The notes below the pieces were generated by a model. It ran no database searches and was not told the origin of the DNA. It saw only the letters and a program-made list of their open reading frames with translations. Both the position numbers and the translations under genes were made by a program. A stretch of DNA of 64,000 bases from Gordonibacter massiliensis (ex Traore et al. 2017) (lineage in GTDB: Bacteria; Actinomycetota; Coriobacteriia; Coriobacteriales; Eggerthellaceae). Below are positions 7,773 through 16,861 of the stretch, one piece after another (within the stretch, counting starts at the first letter, position 1; every line of letters begins with the position of its first letter). The stretch lies in the NCBI GenBank assembly GCA_900170005.1, contig LT827128.1, forward strand, positions 2,724,168-2,788,167. Direction: 5' to 3'.

Positions 7773-10514
7773 ATGTGCGCTGGAATCCGAGCGAAGCGCC
7801 ATCGGCAATTCGCCGTCTACATCGTTGCCGCCCTTGCCGCGGTCGTCGTTCTGGGAGCCTCCTTCGGGCTTGTGGGCTACATCGACCACAAGCTCAAGCA
7901 GGGCGCCGAACAGCAGGTGGTCACGTTCACGCAGCAAACCGCCGGCAACGTGTCGGATCGCGTCTACGTCATCCAGAACACCATCGGGGCCTTCGAGGTG
8001 CAGTCGGCCGACCCCGCTGCCGTCGTGCCGGCCCTCAAGAGTTTGCGTGACCGGTTCGGTTTCGTGGAGGTGGCGTTCGTCGGCATGGACGGCAAAGGGT
8101 ACCTGTCCGACGGCGGGCCTTTCTCCGTCGACGAGATGGAGCAGCCCGAAACGGCGCTTTCGCAAGGCAAAGAGTCATATTCTCCCACGTTCACGCTCGA
8201 GGACGGCCGCGGCGTGCGCATGGCGCAACGGCCGCTTTACCTCAATGGGCAGCAAGTGGGCGCGCTGTACGTGCAAATTCCCCTGAGCATGTTCTCCATG
8301 CCCCGCAAGCTGGGCATGTTCGACGGTCGCGGCTACTTCATGCTGTTCCAAAAGTCGACGGGGGAGATACTGGTGCCTCCTTCCGAAGACACGAAAACGC
8401 CGATAGACGAGGGCATGACCGTGTACTCGTTCCTCGACCAGGCGTCGAACTACGAGCCGGTTGCGGGCGAGAGCAGCTTGGCGGATTCCGTTGCCAGGTC
8501 GCTCGGCAACGACACGGAGAGCCTGTCCGCCTTGGCCGACACGGTGGCGGCGGGCGAAACAGGGCTCGCCACGGGGCCGGTGGACGGCAAAGAGAGCTAC
8601 GTGTGCGTCGCCCCGGTGGCAAAGGGCGGATGGTACGTGTGCAACGTCATCCCCGTGGAGAACGTGCGCGCCGAGGCCTCCATCGTGCTCACGGCGTTCA
8701 AAGTGGTGTTCGCCGTGGTCGTGCTGTGCTTCGTGGCGGTTATCGCGCTCATGTTCTCCGCGTACCGCAAGCGCATGCTCGAGCGCAACGTGGCCATGAA
8801 GTCGCGCCTGTACAAGGCCCTGTCCGACAGCTTGGACATGGCGGTGAACCTGTACTGCCCCGCCGATGGCACGGTCACGCCCATCGTGGCGAAGGCCGTG
8901 CACATCTTGGGCTACACCATGCCCGAGATCATGGCGAACCCCCGCATCGCCGACCAGCTGGAGCTTTCCGACGAGGGGGCCGACCTGCTCGATCGTCTGC
9001 GCAACGACGCGGTGGACGGCTTGCAGCAAGGCGAGTTCTCGTTCGTGCACGTGCAAACGGGCAAGGTTCGCTGGATATCGTATTCCGCCAGCCCGCTCGA
9101 CTACGAGGACAAGCGGCGCATCATGGTGGTGTTCCGCGACGTCACGGTCGAAAAGGAGCTGCAGCTGTCCATGAAGGACGCCATGACGGCCGCCGAGGCC
9201 GCCAACCAGGCGAAGTCCGAGTTCCTCTCGCGCATGAGCCACGAGATACGCACGCCCATGAACGCCATCATCGGCATGCTGCAGATAGCCAAGCTGCACG
9301 CCGACGACCCGGAGAGAACGGCCGAGAGCCTGAGCAAGATCGGCGCCGCGTCGGACCACCTGCTCAACCTCATCAACGACGTGCTGGACATCTCGAAGAT
9401 CGAGAGCGGCAAGATGGTGCTCGCCAGCGAGCCGTTTCGCCTGTCGGTGCTGATGGATCGCGTGGCGGCCGTCATCAGGCCCCAGTGCGAGCAGAAGCGG
9501 CAGATGCTCGAGGTGGTGAAGCCGCCCGAAGACGAGGTGTTCGTGGGCGACGCCGTGCGCCTGCGCCAGCTGCTCATCAACCTGCTGACGAATTCGGTGA
9601 AGTACACGCCCGAAGGCGGGCACGTGCGTTTGGAGGCGACGGTCGGCACCGACTCGGTTGTGGCGTACCGCTGCGTGGCGTTCGTGGTGGCCGACGACGG
9701 CATCGGCATGACGGAGGAGTTCCAGAAGCACCTTTTCGAGCCGTTCGCCATGGAAAGCCGTTCGACCTCGCAGGGCACCGGCTTGGGCATGCCCATCGTG
9801 AAGAACATCGTCACCATGATGGGCGGCGACATCCACGTGCGCACGGCCGTCGACCAGGGGACCACGTTCACGGTGGCCGTGAGCCTGCGCGTCGCGTTCG
9901 AGCCCGAGCGCCGTGCGTTGGAGGAGGCCGAGCACGCGGAAGCCTCTTGGGACGACGAATTCGACGTTTCGGGACGCCCTCGGGAACTTCCGGTGTCGAG
10001 CGCGCTCGACGTGGCTTTCGACGGCCTGTACGGCACGAAGTCCCGCGTGCCCACCCCTTCGCACCTGGTCGCCGACACCGCGGGACCCGCGACGTCGCCC
10101 CTGCCCCCGGCAATCTGCCCGCCGGGCACCCGCGTGCTGCTGGTCGAGGACAACGATTTGAACGCTGAGATCGCCCGCGAGCTTTTGGGCGAGTCGGGCC
10201 TGGTGGTTGAGTGGGCTGAAAACGGCGAGGTGGCGTGCCGCATGTTCGATGAATCGGAAGAGGGCTATTACGACGTGGTCCTCATGGACGTGCAGATGCC
10301 GGTGATGAACGGGTACGAAGCCACGCGCTGCATCCGCGCGCTCGATCGGTCCGATGCCGGCAGCGTGCCCATCATCGCCATGTCCGCGAACGCGTTCGCG
10401 GAAGACGTGCGTGCATCGCTGGAAAGCGGCATGGACGCCCACCTCTCCAAGCCCATCGACATGCAGCGCGTGATGGAGGCCATAGCCGTGCACCTGCGCA
10501 AGCGCCGCGCGTAG
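7773..10514 (+). CDS. Hybrid sensor histidine kinase/response regulator
   Basis: A 913-residue protein. TM1 is about residues 13-35, an extracytoplasmic sensor region of about 260 residues follows, and TM2 is about 300-330. A PAS-like segment (about 340-455) leads to a HisKA domain with [19 protein letters not shown] (phospho-acceptor His about 490). The HATPase_c domain has [19 protein letters not shown] and GTGLGM. The C-terminal receiver domain ([14 protein letters not shown] to HLSKPID) has phospho-acceptor Asp about 839 in VVLMDVQMP. It is an anchored phosphorelay kinase; the output partner (an HPt protein and DNA-binding regulator) is not encoded nearby. The sensor region resembles a dCache-like double PAS fold in size only. 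Confidence 0.92.
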   Translation: MCAGIRAKRHRQFAVYIVAALAAVVVLGASFGLVGYIDHKLKQGAEQQVVTFTQQTAGNVSDRVYVIQNTIGAFEVQSADPAAVVPALKSLRDRFGFVEVAFVGMDGKGYLSDGGPFSVDEMEQPETALSQGKESYSPTFTLEDGRGVRMAQRPLYLNGQQVGALYVQIPLSMFSMPRKLGMFDGRGYFMLFQKSTGEILVPPSEDTKTPIDEGMTVYSFLDQASNYEPVAGESSLADSVARSLGNDTESLSALADTVAAGETGLATGPVDGKESYVCVAPVAKGGWYVCNVIPVENVRAEASIVLTAFKVVFAVVVLCFVAVIALMFSAYRKRMLERNVAMKSRLYKALSDSLDMAVNLYCPADGTVTPIVAKAVHILGYTMPEIMANPRIADQLELSDEGADLLDRLRNDAVDGLQQGEFSFVHVQTGKVRWISYSASPLDYEDKRRIMVVFRDVTVEKELQLSMKDAMTAAEAANQAKSEFLSRMSHEIRTPMNAIIGMLQIAKLHADDPERTAESLSKIGAASDHLLNLINDVLDISKIESGKMVLASEPFRLSVLMDRVAAVIRPQCEQKRQMLEVVKPPEDEVFVGDAVRLRQLLINLLTNSVKYTPEGGHVRLEATVGTDSVVAYRCVAFVVADDGIGMTEEFQKHLFEPFAMESRSTSQGTGLGMPIVKNIVTMMGGDIHVRTAVDQGTTFTVAVSLRVAFEPERRALEEAEHAEASWDDEFDVSGRPRELPVSSALDVAFDGLYGTKSRVPTPSHLVADTAGPATSPLPPAICPPGTRVLLVEDNDLNAEIARELLGESGLVVEWAENGEVACRMFDESEEGYYDVVLMDVQMPVMNGYEATRCIRALDRSDAGSVPIIAMSANAFAEDVRASLESGMDAHLSKPIDMQRVMEAIAVHLRKRRA

Positions 10515-10571
10515 CGCGCGTGGGACGCCGGCCGGGCGACTTGCCCGGAGCCGCCGGCCCCCATCGTCCGT

Positions 10572-10637
10572 CGCGCACGGTCGGCCCAAAACCACGGAAT
10601 TCGGCGTCAAAACGTGTTTTTGGTCCGACCGTGCGCG
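10572..10637. repeat. Long inverted repeat (REP-like) between the kinase and serS
   Basis: Two 24-nt arms (10572-10595 and 10614-10637) match at 22 of 24 positions, around an 18-nt centre. The outer part CGCGCACGGTCGG is perfect. It could form a very stable hairpin or cruciform. It lacks a T run, so it looks more like a dispersed palindromic repeat than a simple terminator. Confidence 0.7.
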
Positions 10638-10749
10638 CGATTTCGACGCGCTATGGGGAACATGCCGACGACATGGAGGAACCATAGGGTCCCTCCTGCG
10701 TGCGCTATACTGGATGCCAACGTATTTCGAGCAAGAAGGAGCGCGTCCC

Positions 10750-12039
10750 ATGCTAGACATCAAATTCGTTCGCGATAACCAAGAAGCCGTCGCCGAGGCG
10801 ATGAAGAACCGCCACGCTTCGTGGGATGCCGCGCGCTTCTCCGAGCTCGACGAGACGCGCCGTGCTGCCATCGCGAAGGAAGAGGCTCTGCAGGCCGAGC
10901 GCAACGCCGCGTCGAAATCCATCGGCGCCATGATGGCCGCCGGGCAGAAAGACGAGGCCGAGACCGCCAAGGAGCGCGTGCGCGCCATCAACGACGAGAT
11001 TTCCGCCATCGGCGCCGAGCGCGAAGCGGCCGACGAGGCCCTGCGCGAGCTGCTGCTGGCCACGCCGAACATGCCGGCCGACTCCACGCCGGTGGGCGAC
11101 GACGAGGATGACAACCCCGAGGTGCGCCGCTGGGGCACGCCGCGCGACTTCGCCGCCGAAGGCTTCGAGATGAAGCCGCACTGGGACCTGGGTCCCGAGC
11201 TGGGCATCATCGACTTCGAGCGCGCGGTGAAGCTGGCTGCCAGCCGCTTCATCCTGCTGGGCGGCCTGGGCGCCCGTCTGGAGCGCGCCCTCATCAACTT
11301 CATGGCCGACACGCACGCGTCGCGCGGCTACAAGGAATGGTGGTGCCCCGCCATGGCCAACGCCGAGACGCTCACCGGCACCGGCCAGCTGCCGAAGTTC
11401 GAGGAAGACCTGTTCCACACCACCGAGGGCCTGTACCTCATCCCCACGGCCGAGGTGCAGCTCACGAACATCCATGCCGGCGAGGTGCTGGACGCCGGCC
11501 AGCTGCCGCTCAAGTACTGCGCGTTCACGCCGTGCTTCCGCGAGGAGGCGGGCAGCGCCGGCCGCGACACGCGCGGGCTCATCCGCGTGCACCAGTTCGA
11601 CAAGGTGGAGATGGTGAAGTACGCCAAGCCGGAGGAGAGCTACGACGACCTGGAGGCCATGGTGGCCGACGCCGAGAACATCCTGCAGCTGCTGGGCCTG
11701 CCGTACCGCGTGATCAGCCTGTGCACGGGCGACATCGGCTTCTCCGCCGCCAAGACCTACGACCTGGAGGTTTGGCTGCCCAGCTACAACAACTACAAGG
11801 AGATTTCCTCCTGCTCGAACTGCACGGACTTCCAGGCGCGCCGCGCGAACATCAAGTACCGCGACCCCGGCGCGTTCAAGGGCTCGCGCTACGTGCACAC
11901 GCTGAACGGCTCCGGCCTGGCCGTGGGCCGCACGATGGCCGCCGTCATCGAGAACTACCAGCAGGCCGACGGCACCGTGCGCGTGCCCGACGTGCTGGTG
12001 CCCTACATGGGCGGCGTCGAAGTCATCGCGCCGGAATAA
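10750..12039 (+). CDS. serS: Seryl-tRNA synthetase
   Basis: 429 residues from the ATG at 10750, which begins the conserved [10 protein letters not shown] and has GAAGGA upstream; an upstream in-frame start is not needed. The N-terminal antiparallel coiled-coil arm (about 25-100) is followed by the class II catalytic core with motif 2 ([18 protein letters not shown]), HQFDKVEM and motif 3 ([19 protein letters not shown]). It charges tRNA-Ser and tRNA-Sec with serine in the cytoplasm. It heads a same-strand run that continues with the anchored protein at 12076. Confidence 0.97.
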   Translation: MLDIKFVRDNQEAVAEAMKNRHASWDAARFSELDETRRAAIAKEEALQAERNAASKSIGAMMAAGQKDEAETAKERVRAINDEISAIGAEREAADEALRELLLATPNMPADSTPVGDDEDDNPEVRRWGTPRDFAAEGFEMKPHWDLGPELGIIDFERAVKLAASRFILLGGLGARLERALINFMADTHASRGYKEWWCPAMANAETLTGTGQLPKFEEDLFHTTEGLYLIPTAEVQLTNIHAGEVLDAGQLPLKYCAFTPCFREEAGSAGRDTRGLIRVHQFDKVEMVKYAKPEESYDDLEAMVADAENILQLLGLPYRVISLCTGDIGFSAAKTYDLEVWLPSYNNYKEISSCSNCTDFQARRANIKYRDPGAFKGSRYVHTLNGSGLAVGRTMAAVIENYQQADGTVRVPDVLVPYMGGVEVIAPE

Positions 12040-12075
12040 GCGCTGCGGCAACTCGAACGGGTTTGAAGGGCGCGC

Positions 12076-13254
12076 GTGGCGACAAAACGTAAGTCGGTGA
12101 AGAAAGCGAAGAGGGTCACCGGTTCCACGGGGCCGGTGAACTCGCGCCCTGCCGTCGAAACGGGTGCGAAGGCGAAGCCGGCAACCGCTTCCGGGGGGCC
12201 GGACGGAGCCAAGGAGAAGGCCCCTGCCGCCAAGGGGCGGGACGAGGCGAAGGCGAAGCCCTCTCCTGCAGAAAAGAAGAGCGCGGCGAAGCCGAAACCG
12301 TCGGTCGCCTCCGCGCGGAAAGTCGCCATCCCGCCCGCTGCGCCTCCCGCTGCCTCGACGCCGGCCGCCTCGTCGCAGGCGAAGAAGGCCGCGAAAAAAG
12401 ACCGGGAGGTCGAGAAGCGGACGGCCGCGGCCCCCGAATCGCCCGAGGCTCCCGAGAGCTCGAGCGAAGACGCGCCGCGCGCCGAAAAGCCGCGCGGGCG
12501 CAAGGCGGCCAAACGCCGTTGGCCGTGGTACGTGGCGCTGGGCATCGTCGCCGTGCTGATCGTGGTGGTGGCCGCGTTCTCGTGGGATCGGTGGCTGCGC
12601 TACGACGACGCGCGCGAGCTGCAAGGGGAGTGGCAGGTGGCCGACACGGCGAGGGTCGTCGTGGTGAACGGCGAGTCCATCAAGCTGACCGACGACGTGG
12701 CCTACTCCTACGCCATCGACCCCGCGGCGAAGACCATCGAGTTCACGTTCGGGAACATGGAGGGCAAGGGGCGCTACCGCTTCTCCGCCGATCGGTCGCA
12801 ACTGGTCATCACGGAAGGCGACGCTTACTCGACGGCTTCCACCTTGTTCGAGGACCTGGGCTGGATGTGGGACGGTTTCGTGCGTTCCGTGCAAGGCCAG
12901 GAACCCGTGCAGCCGAAGGCGGGCGACGGCACGACCGTGCTCGTGCGCGTCTCGCACGACGCCGAGGCCCAGCCGCGCGACGTTCCCGAGCTCGTCGCAG
13001 GCGCTGCCGCTCAGGATGACGCGTCGAAGGCCGACGCCGCTTCGACTGGCGATGGAAGCCCAAGCGGGGAAGCGGCGAAAACCGAGGAGCCGGAGGGCCC
13101 TCAGGGCGAGGCTTCCGAACACCCCGATGCGGCCGACGAGCCTGTCGGGTCCGGCGACGCTTCCGGCACGGCCGATTCCGGATCGCCCGGCCAGGCAGGT
13201 TCGGGTTCGTCGTCGCCCGGCGACCTGTTCGACGTCAGCGACATCGGAGCCTAG
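12076..13254 (+). CDS. Lys/Ala-rich, single-pass membrane protein with an extracytoplasmic domain
   Basis: A 392-residue protein starting at GTG with GAAGGG just upstream. Residues 1-148 are a low-complexity basic Lys/Ala/Pro cytoplasmic region. A single TM (RWPWYVALGIVAVLIVVVAAF, about 148-171) follows. Residues about 180-290 form a beta-rich domain (LQGEWQVADTARVVVVNGES, FTFGNMEGKGRYRFS) reminiscent of lipocalin-like or DUF4923-type stress domains. The remaining 100 residues are a Glu/Ser/Gly-rich linker without a sorting signal. No family is named with confidence. The basic tail could contact nucleic acid or anionic lipid. The next gene starts at the very next base after the stop. Confidence 0.7.
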   Translation: MATKRKSVKKAKRVTGSTGPVNSRPAVETGAKAKPATASGGPDGAKEKAPAAKGRDEAKAKPSPAEKKSAAKPKPSVASARKVAIPPAAPPAASTPAASSQAKKAAKKDREVEKRTAAAPESPEAPESSSEDAPRAEKPRGRKAAKRRWPWYVALGIVAVLIVVVAAFSWDRWLRYDDARELQGEWQVADTARVVVVNGESIKLTDDVAYSYAIDPAAKTIEFTFGNMEGKGRYRFSADRSQLVITEGDAYSTASTLFEDLGWMWDGFVRSVQGQEPVQPKAGDGTTVLVRVSHDAEAQPRDVPELVAGAAAQDDASKADAASTGDGSPSGEAAKTEEPEGPQGEASEHPDAADEPVGSGDASGTADSGSPGQAGSGSSSPGDLFDVSDIGA

Positions 13255-13674
13255 GTGGACGCCCTGTCCGTCGAACGCTTCGTGGTGGGAGACGGTCGCA
13301 TCGGCTGCGACGTGGCGCTGGCCCCGCATGTGCCGCGCAACACCACGCCGGCGCTTGCCGCGCACGTGCGCGCGGCGTTTCCCGACCTGCCGAGCCACGC
13401 TTGCGTGAACGGGGTGGGCGACACGTTCGGCGTCGTCATGGAGGCGACGTCGCTTCCCCATATGCTGGAGCATCTCGTCATCGACCTGCAAACCCGGGCC
13501 GCGCCGGCCGGCTCCCAGCCCGATGCCGCCTACGTGGGCGTGACAAGATGGACGGACGAATCGGCAGGGAGGGCGCATATAGAAGTGAGCTTCACCGACG
13601 ATTTGGTAGCTTTGCGGGCTTTTCGCGACGCTGCGCGTTTTCTGAACGCCGCGGTGGTAACCTGTTCGCCATGA
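13255..13674 (+). CDS. Small protein resembling the N-terminal domain of cyanophycin synthetase
   Basis: 139 residues from a GTG that directly abuts the previous stop codon, so it is translationally coupled. The segment SLPHMLEHLVIDLQTRA, followed by a G-x-TRW turn and AHIEVSFTDDLVALRAFRDA, resembles the CphA N-terminal pattern (PH-x-x-EH-x-x-x-x-LQ, then G-R-T-R, then the VV/Y strand). The ATP-grasp and Mur-ligase domains of CphA are absent, so it cannot polymerise on its own. It overlaps the start of the aminotransferase by 4 bases. Homology is judged by eye only. Confidence 0.55.
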   Translation: MDALSVERFVVGDGRIGCDVALAPHVPRNTTPALAAHVRAAFPDLPSHACVNGVGDTFGVVMEATSLPHMLEHLVIDLQTRAAPAGSQPDAAYVGVTRWTDESAGRAHIEVSFTDDLVALRAFRDAARFLNAAVVTCSP

Positions 13675-15020
13675 CTTCGGCTCACCTGACATTTGACCAG
13701 ACGGGCGACAAGATCGCCGAACGCGTCGTGAAGATGCGGTCTTCGGCCGTGCGCGACCTGTTCGCCGCCGCCTCCAACCCCAACATCATCTCGCTGTCGG
13801 GCGGCATGCCCGACGTGTCCCTGCTTCCGCACTCCGCCATCCGCACGGCCACCCGCGCCGCATGCGACGACGAGCGCGCCGTGGCGCTGCAGTACGGTTC
13901 CACCGACGGACGTGTGGAAACGAAGCAGGTGTTCTGCGACCTCATGCGCGACATCGGCGTGCGCGCCAAGCCCGAGAACGTCATGATAACCACGGGCGCC
14001 CAAGAGGCGCTCGACCTCATAGCCAAAACGTTCATCGATCCCGGCGACATCATCTTGGCCGAGGGCCCCACGTACCTGGGCGCGCTGCAGGCGTTTTCCG
14101 CCTACGAGCCCGATATCCGCTGCATCCCGTTCGATGACGAGGGCATGCGCATGGATCTGCTGGAGGAAGAGCTCGCGCGCATCGGCAAGGGTAACCCGCG
14201 GCTGAAGTTCCTCTACACCATCCCGAACTTCCAGAACCCCGGCGGCGTGACCATGGTGCCCGCCCGTCGCAAGCGCTTGATAGAGCTGGCCGACGAGTAC
14301 GGTTTCATGGTGGTGGAGGACGACCCGTACGGTCGTTTGCGCTACGACGGCGGGCATGTGCTGCCGCTGAAGGCGCTGTCGGACGATGTGGTGTACCTGG
14401 GCACGGTGTCGAAGGTGTTCGCTCCGGGCCTGCGCACCGGTTGGATCGTGGCGCCGAAAAGCGTGCTTGCGAAGATAAACCTGGTGAAGCAAGGTACCGA
14501 TCTGTGCGGTAGCGCGTTCAACCAGGTGGTGGTGGAGCACTACTTCACCGACACGCCGTGGCAGAAGACGCTGCAGAAGTTCGTGAAAACCTATCGCACG
14601 CGCCGCGACGCCATGCTGGCCGCGCTGGACGAGTACTTTCCGGCCGAGGCTTCGTGGACGCGCCCCGAGGGCGGGTTCTTCGTGTGGGTGACGTTGCCGC
14701 CGTACGTGGACACCGGCTCCATGCTGTCCGTGGCGCTGGAAAACGGCGTGACGTACACGCCGGGCGACGGCTTCTACCCCGGCGGATCCGACGGCAAGAA
14801 CAGCATGCGCATCGCGTTCTGCTTCGAAAGCCCCGAGAACCTCACCGAGGCCGTCAAGCGCCTCGCGGCGGTCATCAACGACCGGTTGGAGCTGTACCGA
14901 GCCTTCATCGAAGCCGGGGCTATTAAGGTTCCGACGGCTTGCCAGCCGTCGGACCGGGTCGACGCTGCGGCTTCCCGCAGCACCCAATCTTCGCGCGATG
15001 ACGAAGGCTCACGTACCTAA
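13671..15020 (+). CDS. PLP-dependent class I/II aminotransferase (LysN/MocR-type fold)
   Basis: 449 residues from the ATG at 13671, overlapping the previous gene's stop (ATGA type). A longer in-frame ORF exists but its upstream part is the other gene in another frame. Motifs: IISLSGGMPD at the N-terminus, GAQEALDLIAK, YTIPNFQNPGG, VVEDDPYGRLRYDG (PLP-phenol Asp) and LGTVSKVFAPGLRTGWIVAP with the Schiff-base Lys. These match 2-aminoadipate or multi-substrate aminotransferases. The last roughly 25-30 residues (from about KVPTACQPSD) are low-complexity and lie in repeat DNA that also supplies the stop codon, so the original protein probably ended near residue 420. Confidence 0.88.
   Translation: MTSAHLTFDQTGDKIAERVVKMRSSAVRDLFAAASNPNIISLSGGMPDVSLLPHSAIRTATRAACDDERAVALQYGSTDGRVETKQVFCDLMRDIGVRAKPENVMITTGAQEALDLIAKTFIDPGDIILAEGPTYLGALQAFSAYEPDIRCIPFDDEGMRMDLLEEELARIGKGNPRLKFLYTIPNFQNPGGVTMVPARRKRLIELADEYGFMVVEDDPYGRLRYDGGHVLPLKALSDDVVYLGTVSKVFAPGLRTGWIVAPKSVLAKINLVKQGTDLCGSAFNQVVVEHYFTDTPWQKTLQKFVKTYRTRRDAMLAALDEYFPAEASWTRPEGGFFVWVTLPPYVDTGSMLSVALENGVTYTPGDGFYPGGSDGKNSMRIAFCFESPENLTEAVKRLAAVINDRLELYRAFIEAGAIKVPTACQPSDRVDAAASRSTQSSRDDEGSRT
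14930..14952. repeat. Hairpin inside the 3' end of the aminotransferase gene
   Basis: CCGACGGC and GCCGTCGG flank a short loop, within the last codons of the reading frame. This looks like an original terminator or repeat that is now read as coding. Confidence 0.45.
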
Positions 15021-15063
15021 GTACGCTTCGCCTTCGCCATCCCACGAATCTTGGGCACTGCGG
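14975..15063. repeat. Imperfect long palindrome spanning the aminotransferase stop codon
   Basis: Left arm 14975-15016 and right arm 15021-15063 are about 80 percent complementary (shared blocks CCGCAG, CCCAA, TTCG, GATG, CGAAGGC and CGTAC) around a CTAA centre. The TAA in that centre is the stop codon of the aminotransferase. Size and structure suggest a small palindromic intergenic element rather than a terminator. Confidence 0.65.
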
Positions 15064-15118
15064 AAACCCTCGCTGACTTTGGTGAACTGGGGGGCGAAGG
15101 CATTTTGAACATGGCAGT

Positions 15119-15159
15119 TGTCATCCTGAGCGCAGTCGAAGGATCCCGCGCGGCGCCAG
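15119..15159. repeat. Dispersed repeat, copy 1 (GTCATCCTGAGCG family)
   Basis: GTCATCCTGAGCGCAGTCGA followed by AGGATCCCGCGCGGC. It shares the core with copies at 24619, 28166 and 62290. It lies in the gap before ddl. Confidence 0.7.
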
Positions 15160-15198
15160 CAAAACGGGCCGCCGGTTGAACAGGTGGAAGGAAGCAAC

Positions 15199-16191
15199 AT
15201 GGGCATGAAAGTAGCAGTGTTGATGGGCGGCGCCTCGTTCGAGCGCGAGTTCTCGCTGGCCAGCGGCAAGAACGTGTGCGCGGCGCTCGAGGAGGCCGGC
15301 CACAAGGTCGTGCCGCTCGACACCACGAGCGACCTCGTTCCCACGCTGCGCAGCGAGCGGCCCGACGTGTGCTACAGCGCCCTGCACGGCAAGCACGGCG
15401 AGGACGGCACCATCCAGAGCCTGCTCGAGTTCGTGGGCATTCCCTTCATCGGCTCCTCGTCGCACGTGTGCCACCGCACGTGGAACAAGGACTCCATGCA
15501 CTACGAGCTGGCCACGTACCGTGCCATCACCGGCGACGCCCCCGTCGCTTCTTGGCCGCAGGGCCTCTACATCGCGCGCGACGCGTTCAAGGACATGGGC
15601 GCCGCGACAGCGCTCGACCTGGTTGAGGAGCGCGTGATCGGCGGTTATCCCGTGGCGGTGAAGCCCGCGCACGGCGGCTCGGCCTTGGGCGTGCATCGCG
15701 TGGATTCCATCGACGATTTGGGCGAGGCCATCCTCGACGCGCTCTCGTTCGACGAGGCCGTGGTTATCGAGCAGTGGGTTGAAGGCGTGGAGATGGCCGT
15801 GTCGGTGCTGGGCACCGGTTGGGACGCCTACGCGCTGCCGCCGGTGGAGATCGTGCCGAAGCAGGGCTTGTACGACACCGCCGCCCGTCTCGACCCCAAC
15901 GCGGTCGATTACATCGCGCCGGTGCGCCCGTCCTCCTTGTCTGACGACGAAGGCGATGCCCAGGCCATACGCGCCGAGATCGAGCGAGCCGCGCTCGAGG
16001 TGTACCGCGCCTACAACGCGCGCGACCTCGCCCGCATCGACCTCATCTGGGACGGCGCGCAAGCCCGCGTGTTCGAGGTGAACGTGTCGCCCGGCATGGC
16101 CGAGCGCTCCTTGTTCCCCGCCGCCTGCACCGCCGCCGGCCTCTCCCTGTCCGCCGTGCTGAACGAACTGGTGACGCAGTACGCGAAGTAA
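15199..16191 (+). CDS. ddl: D-alanine-D-alanine ligase
   Basis: 330 residues. The ATG at 15199 is preceded by GGAAGGA at the right spacing; an in-frame GTG 15 bases earlier lies inside that site. It is an ATP-grasp enzyme: KVAVLMGGASFEREFSLASG (N-terminal Gly-rich loop and catalytic Glu), YSALHGKHGEDGTIQSLLE, GYPVAVKPAHGGSALGV (ATP lysine and loop) and ARVFEVNVSPGM with the metal-binding Glu/Asn pair. It joins two D-Ala for peptidoglycan precursors in the cytoplasm. The segment after GIPFIGSS (HVCHRTWNKDSMHY) departs from the common DK-containing sequence, so D-Ala-D-Ala versus another D-Ala depsipeptide specificity is not certain. Confidence 0.87.
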   Translation: MGMKVAVLMGGASFEREFSLASGKNVCAALEEAGHKVVPLDTTSDLVPTLRSERPDVCYSALHGKHGEDGTIQSLLEFVGIPFIGSSSHVCHRTWNKDSMHYELATYRAITGDAPVASWPQGLYIARDAFKDMGAATALDLVEERVIGGYPVAVKPAHGGSALGVHRVDSIDDLGEAILDALSFDEAVVIEQWVEGVEMAVSVLGTGWDAYALPPVEIVPKQGLYDTAARLDPNAVDYIAPVRPSSLSDDEGDAQAIRAEIERAALEVYRAYNARDLARIDLIWDGAQARVFEVNVSPGMAERSLFPAACTAAGLSLSAVLNELVTQYAK

Positions 16192-16193
16192 GT

Positions 16194-16733
16194 ATGTGCT
16201 TTGGCGTGACGGTGTCCAGGTATAGATGCTGCGCCCTGTGCTTGGCCGTGCTTTTAGTGCTCGGCGCGGTGTTTTGCGCTTTCAGCCCGGATGCCTATGC
16301 TTTGGAGCCGACTTCGTCTTCCGAGGACATTGCCATAGGCGTTTCGGAGCCGTCTGGAGCGGTTTCTGACACGCGCAGCCAAAAGCCCTCTTCGTCCGAA
16401 GGCGGCAGCTCGGAAGATTCTCTTGACCAGCTCGCTTACGATATGGCGTTCGTGATGGTTGTCGTCATGCTCGTTCTCGGTCTTCTATCGCCGCCTGCAT
16501 TGGTGGCCGTCATCGCTTTTGTGCTTACCAGAAAGCGACGTAAAGAGAAGCGCATGTCGGCTTCTGCGATGCCGCCGATGATGGCCGGACCGCCCATGGG
16601 GAGCGTTCCTGTTGATGTGTCCTACGGAAGCCCTGATCCTCAAGCCCAGTTTGTGAAATTCAGCGATGAATACGTCGAGCAGCTTGCGCGCAAGTACGAG
16701 TCGGCCGACGCGGAACCGGGCGCCCCGCGATAA
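16194..16733 (+). CDS. Small exported membrane protein sharing a C-terminal tail with the TPM proteins downstream
   Basis: 179 residues. A signal-peptide-like N-terminus (CCALCLAVLLVLGAVFCAFS) precedes a Ser-rich segment and a TM (MAFVMVVVMLVLGLLSPPAL, about 83-110). A basic stretch follows (TRKRRKEKR), then a cytoplasmic tail with KFSDEYVEQLARKYES. That last motif recurs in the two TPM proteins downstream. The start at 16194 lies two bases after ddl and has no good ribosome binding site, so translation may be coupled or start slightly downstream. Function unknown; the context suggests a component of the same envelope system. Confidence 0.65.
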   Translation: MCFGVTVSRYRCCALCLAVLLVLGAVFCAFSPDAYALEPTSSSEDIAIGVSEPSGAVSDTRSQKPSSSEGGSSEDSLDQLAYDMAFVMVVVMLVLGLLSPPALVAVIAFVLTRKRRKEKRMSASAMPPMMAGPPMGSVPVDVSYGSPDPQAQFVKFSDEYVEQLARKYESADAEPGAPR

Positions 16734-16861
16734 AACTGTCAGCTGGGCGCCCGTCGAAGGCACGTTCGAGTCGCGATCTCCGGTGTTGATCCACACCACT
16801 ATGCTACACTTTTACCGAAGCTTGGGTACGGCGCGGTGCATGCGAAGGCGGTGGATGCCGA

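Noticed and set aside
13401-13670. Longer start for the aminotransferase
   Set aside because: The added 90 residues are the CphA-like gene in another frame. The ATG at 13671 begins the homologous part.
2119-13692. Very long open frames opposite real genes (538, 853, 1045 and 979 codons on the minus strand)
   Set aside because: GC-rich codon use leaves the complementary frames open. They have His/Arg/Gly-rich nonsense composition, no domains, and lie opposite clear genes such as serS and the APC permease.
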